Shown here: piece by piece, positions 62,701 to 64,000 of the stretch | How the letters are laid out: each line of letters opens with the position of its first letter | Numbering within the stretch: the stretch's first letter is position 1 | Source: Anaerolineae bacterium | GTDB lineage: Bacteria; Chloroflexota; Anaerolineae; Promineifilales; Promineifilaceae | Reading direction: 5' to 3' | DNA length: 64,000 bases | Assembly (NCBI GenBank): GCA_023382655.1 | Contig: JAHDWK010000009.1 | Coordinates: 130,190 to 194,189 of the forward strand | The notes under the pieces: model-generated | Told to the model about the DNA's origin: nothing | The model's database searches: none | What the model saw: only the letters and a program-made list of their open reading frames with translations | Made by a program: the position numbers and the translations under genes

Positions 62701-64000
62701 GGGCGGCAATTGGCACTATGGCACCATTCCCAACCAGGCTGACGGCCGTACCACCCACACCGAATACACCAGCAACGGCTGGCTGGTAAGCAGCATCCAA
62801 AATCCGTTAGGGCAGCAGACCAATTTTAGTTACAACGACAACCGATTCGCCTGGCAGCCGACCCAGATAACCGATGTCAACAACAATTTCAGCACCTATT
62901 ATCAATATGATCCGTTCGGGCGGTTGTATCAGGTGTTTGACGGAAATGAAAACTACCCCAATAACCCGCTGACTCGTTACATGTATTGGGATAATCTGTG
63001 GAATTATCCAGACCCGAACTATGTCTTGCCAGACGGCGTCTTTGCCATTACCACCAAAACCCGGCCCGAAGAGTACCCGGACCCGCCTACCGGCCTCCCC
63101 GGCGACCCGGACTACGCCATGACCAACCTCACCTATTATGATGGTTTGGGGCGTGTTTTCCAGCAGCGGCAGCGATATGTCGAAGTGGGTGGGGTGGGAA
63201 TGAAAGATATTCTGACGGCCACTGAATTTGATGCCCTGGGACGGGCCGCCTGTACGGCACAAACGACTACTGACGTCACCATCCATGCTTATGTCCCAGT
63301 AGATTGTATGGCCGAGGATCACACCAGTTATACCTATGATGCCCTGGGTCGCCAGCTAACAGTAACTGCTCCCGACGAATCGCAAATGGTGAGCAGCTAT
63401 GACGTCACCACCAATATCACGGTGGCACCTTACAGCCGGCTGGCACGCACGGCCGTCACCGACGCTAATGGGCACACCATCGCCAACTATACCAACGCCC
63501 TGGGTGAATTAGTACTGGTACGCAACTATGATGGGAACAATGCCAACTACCTGGACACCCAGTACTGGTATAACACGGCGGGCAACCTGATAGCCGTTTC
63601 CCAGCGTGAGCCGCTAAACAGTGGTTATGGCAATATTCTCATGCAAACCAATATGAGCTATGATGCCCTGGGACGGAAACTGGACATGGACGACCCCGAC
63701 ATGGGCGCCTGGGAATACAGCTACGACCCGGTTGGCAACCTGCTGCGCCAGGAAGACGCCAACGGCAATACCCTCTGCTTCTACTATGACAAGCTCAACC
63801 GCCTGGTCCGAAAAATCAAAAACCAGATACCGACCAACCCCTGCCCGGCATTGAGCAATGCCCCGGCGAGCGGTCCGTACCATCTGGCATCTTACAGTTA
63901 CTTTGGGTTAGGCGCGCCTGCGGGCAGCGTGGGGCAGTTGCAGCGTGTCAGTTGGGGGCCAGAACCAACCAGCAACTTTGATACTTTTACTTATGACAGC
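59732..64000 (+). CDS. Large secreted RHS/YD-repeat protein, C-terminus beyond window
   Basis: Open from the ATG at 59,732 to the window edge (1423 codons). A signal or anchor helix (about residues 10-28, GIFLLLLGLCLIGLVLT) is followed by a DUF11-like beta domain (TLTLAVTAPEAPVTLGEEVT, about 45-140). An SpvB/RHS N-terminal region begins near 312 (FSYGIDVPPGVGGLTPSLGL), and YD repeats are clear in the last 450 residues (YTYDALGRQLTVTAPD, MSYDALGRKLDMDDPD, YSYDPVGNLLRQEDANGN). RHS proteins form a shell around a C-terminal toxin or act as surface adhesins; the deciding C-terminus is not in view. GGGAG lies 6 nt before the ATG. Confidence 0.85.
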   Translation, partial: MHTYYFRSIGKGIFLLLLGLCLIGLVLTQESTQPQTAQAAEDVIPRQTTLTLAVTAPEAPVTLGEEVTFWVEVTNTAVSPLTGVTLMLPGHHDLVYLGAGDYELADNIVRLGDMPGGGAVRIPLRVGVQGLPANDISLPLKVWAVETDSVDALLTLHIQKPAAESADLGTTTAVEFGQGLVSITGEEMKENGRLQFQLHEQHQLPAGDAGTVLAFSVTPPEGAPADTFTAADLHLNITDLVNAETRAAGRLRLYFRPTGSETWAEATFSIEAETGTLTTTGMGFGEYLLLNEPEPWEPSYNPPGASAYSGAAQFSYGIDVPPGVGGLTPSLGLSYGSRSLDEKSAPSMAFGFGLGWGMPQAEITNGNASKMYDADPGWNACVGVFNNRRFTLALNGTSYVLEPVALTDSRHGQYIAIGDPSIKVEYISAPGQTTNVAGEFWRVQTADGTTYQFGFQPDAEQVIAPLFEACYQLSGQDNDDQPRNRRFMASSWKLDTITDKYGNQVRYTYEGACGQQGNGSDRTYPVDGGGSHCTEVDVALKEIRYNFGSNNQPRTVIEFQNGIPGNTEARKRVENMLVGLWRPGNIIIKQDGATIRRYNFNYATFEHRVAVSNPYGYSFWWITDITQYGVAENGSEVALPTLTFTYDRDTGTGCGPDMNGQTKCIYLLTQVENGYGAVSKIAYETFNNNGIWNLVKDVYTWDGVAHIYNGSNPAMVQTRYDRTGAIPCFDNKDTPGCRAPHNEGEDSDKLVGFDRVTITAGAPANMPGSPMSKQGQTFNTSNYWLNGKVSTSATYDPNNNAKLTESISYWTWVGNEHFARLDEEENKSYAPDGSGRVMGSKVTYGYDPQWQGSRQWGRSTHQTYFYLNGSGNWTAVRRTNTFYLSNTSGGKWLLAPWTKGLYREWTELMQATLYYYDNNINTYPANTQPLNVGKLTMTRVLLADQPSQSPPPGVHTAYPTVDTAYLYDNYGNVTDTTIYNSYGEVGYNTPGGNWHYGTIPNQADGRTTHTEYTSNGWLVSSIQNPLGQQTNFSYNDNRFAWQPTQITDVNNNFSTYYQYDPFGRLYQVFDGNENYPNNPLTRYMYWDNLWNYPDPNYVLPDGVFAITTKTRPEEYPDPPTGLPGDPDYAMTNLTYYDGLGRVFQQRQRYVEVGGVGMKDILTATEFDALGRAACTAQTTTDVTIHAYVPVDCMAEDHTSYTYDALGRQLTVTAPDESQMVSSYDVTTNITVAPYSRLARTAVTDANGHTIANYTNALGELVLVRNYDGNNANYLDTQYWYNTAGNLIAVSQREPLNSGYGNILMQTNMSYDALGRKLDMDDPDMGAWEYSYDPVGNLLRQEDANGNTLCFYYDKLNRLVRKIKNQIPTNPCPALSNAPASGPYHLASYSYFGLGAPAGSVGQLQRVSWGPEPTSNFDTFTYDS

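Overview
The window looks like a chromosomal contig from a Chloroflexota bacterium of the Anaerolineae/Promineifilum type. This is an inference from gene content, not a marker-gene placement. The clues are many surface proteins (alpha-2-macroglobulin, META/SH3 lipoprotein, SdrD-type and beta-helix proteins, RHS protein), giant BTAD-family transcription regulators with ATPase and TPR parts, FHA pairs, a K+-independent type membrane pyrophosphatase, and a GC-rich genome. The palindrome ACGGCCGT occurs about 110 times by eye, against one or two expected. It is the dominant sequence signature, sits in genes and between them, and behaves like a highly iterated palindrome of the cyanobacterial HIP1 kind.

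Layout. 0-0.6 kb: two small antitoxin-like genes with a palindromic operator. 0.6-11.5 kb: cell-envelope block (alpha-2-macroglobulin, small membrane protein, META/SH3 lipoprotein, coupled SPFH pair). 11.8-17.5 kb: two FHA proteins, aminotransferase, DinB-ankyrin fusion, VOC protein, small membrane proteins, CoA-binding protein. 17.5-23 kb: GAF/PAS histidine kinase, then glucose-6-phosphate isomerase and dehydrogenase, which feed the oxidative pentose phosphate branch. 23-29 kb: SdrD-type surface protein, ATP-grasp PPDK_N protein, DUF2277, histidine kinase, FkbM methyltransferase. 29-34.5 kb: pyrophosphatase, unknown protein, arylamine N-acetyltransferase, and a gene-poor stretch ending in an AT-richer gene with a death-like effector-associated domain. 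34.6-42 kb: D-amino-acid deacylase-type amidohydrolase, response regulator and kinase, Lon-type protease, universal stress protein, tRNA-Pro(CGG). 42-56 kb: a segment bounded by a 26-bp repeat of the tRNA-Pro 3' end, holding thioesterase, BBE oxidase, GNAT, three tandem beta-helix paralogs and a BTAD/alpha-beta-hydrolase/ATPase/TPR regulator. 56-64 kb: remnant of a second such regulator, a BTAD/NB-ARC/TPR regulator, and a large RHS protein running off the right edge.

How genes are read. Most genes have a clear Shine-Dalgarno site. A second class (FHA at 11,794, FkbM at 28,119, amidohydrolase at 34,654, perhaps the CoA-binding protein) has a TATAAT box only 6-11 nt before the ATG and no Shine-Dalgarno site, so leaderless mRNA is likely. 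In some promoters the last T of ACGGCCGT is the first T of TATAAT.

Most unusual points: the iterated palindrome and its use inside terminator hairpins, at promoters and at a recombination junction; the transcription factor carrying an apparently complete alpha/beta-hydrolase triad; a shared C-terminal Leu-Pro tail on four secreted proteins; and the tRNA-bounded 14-kb segment. No CRISPR array, rRNA, integrase or transposase gene was seen.
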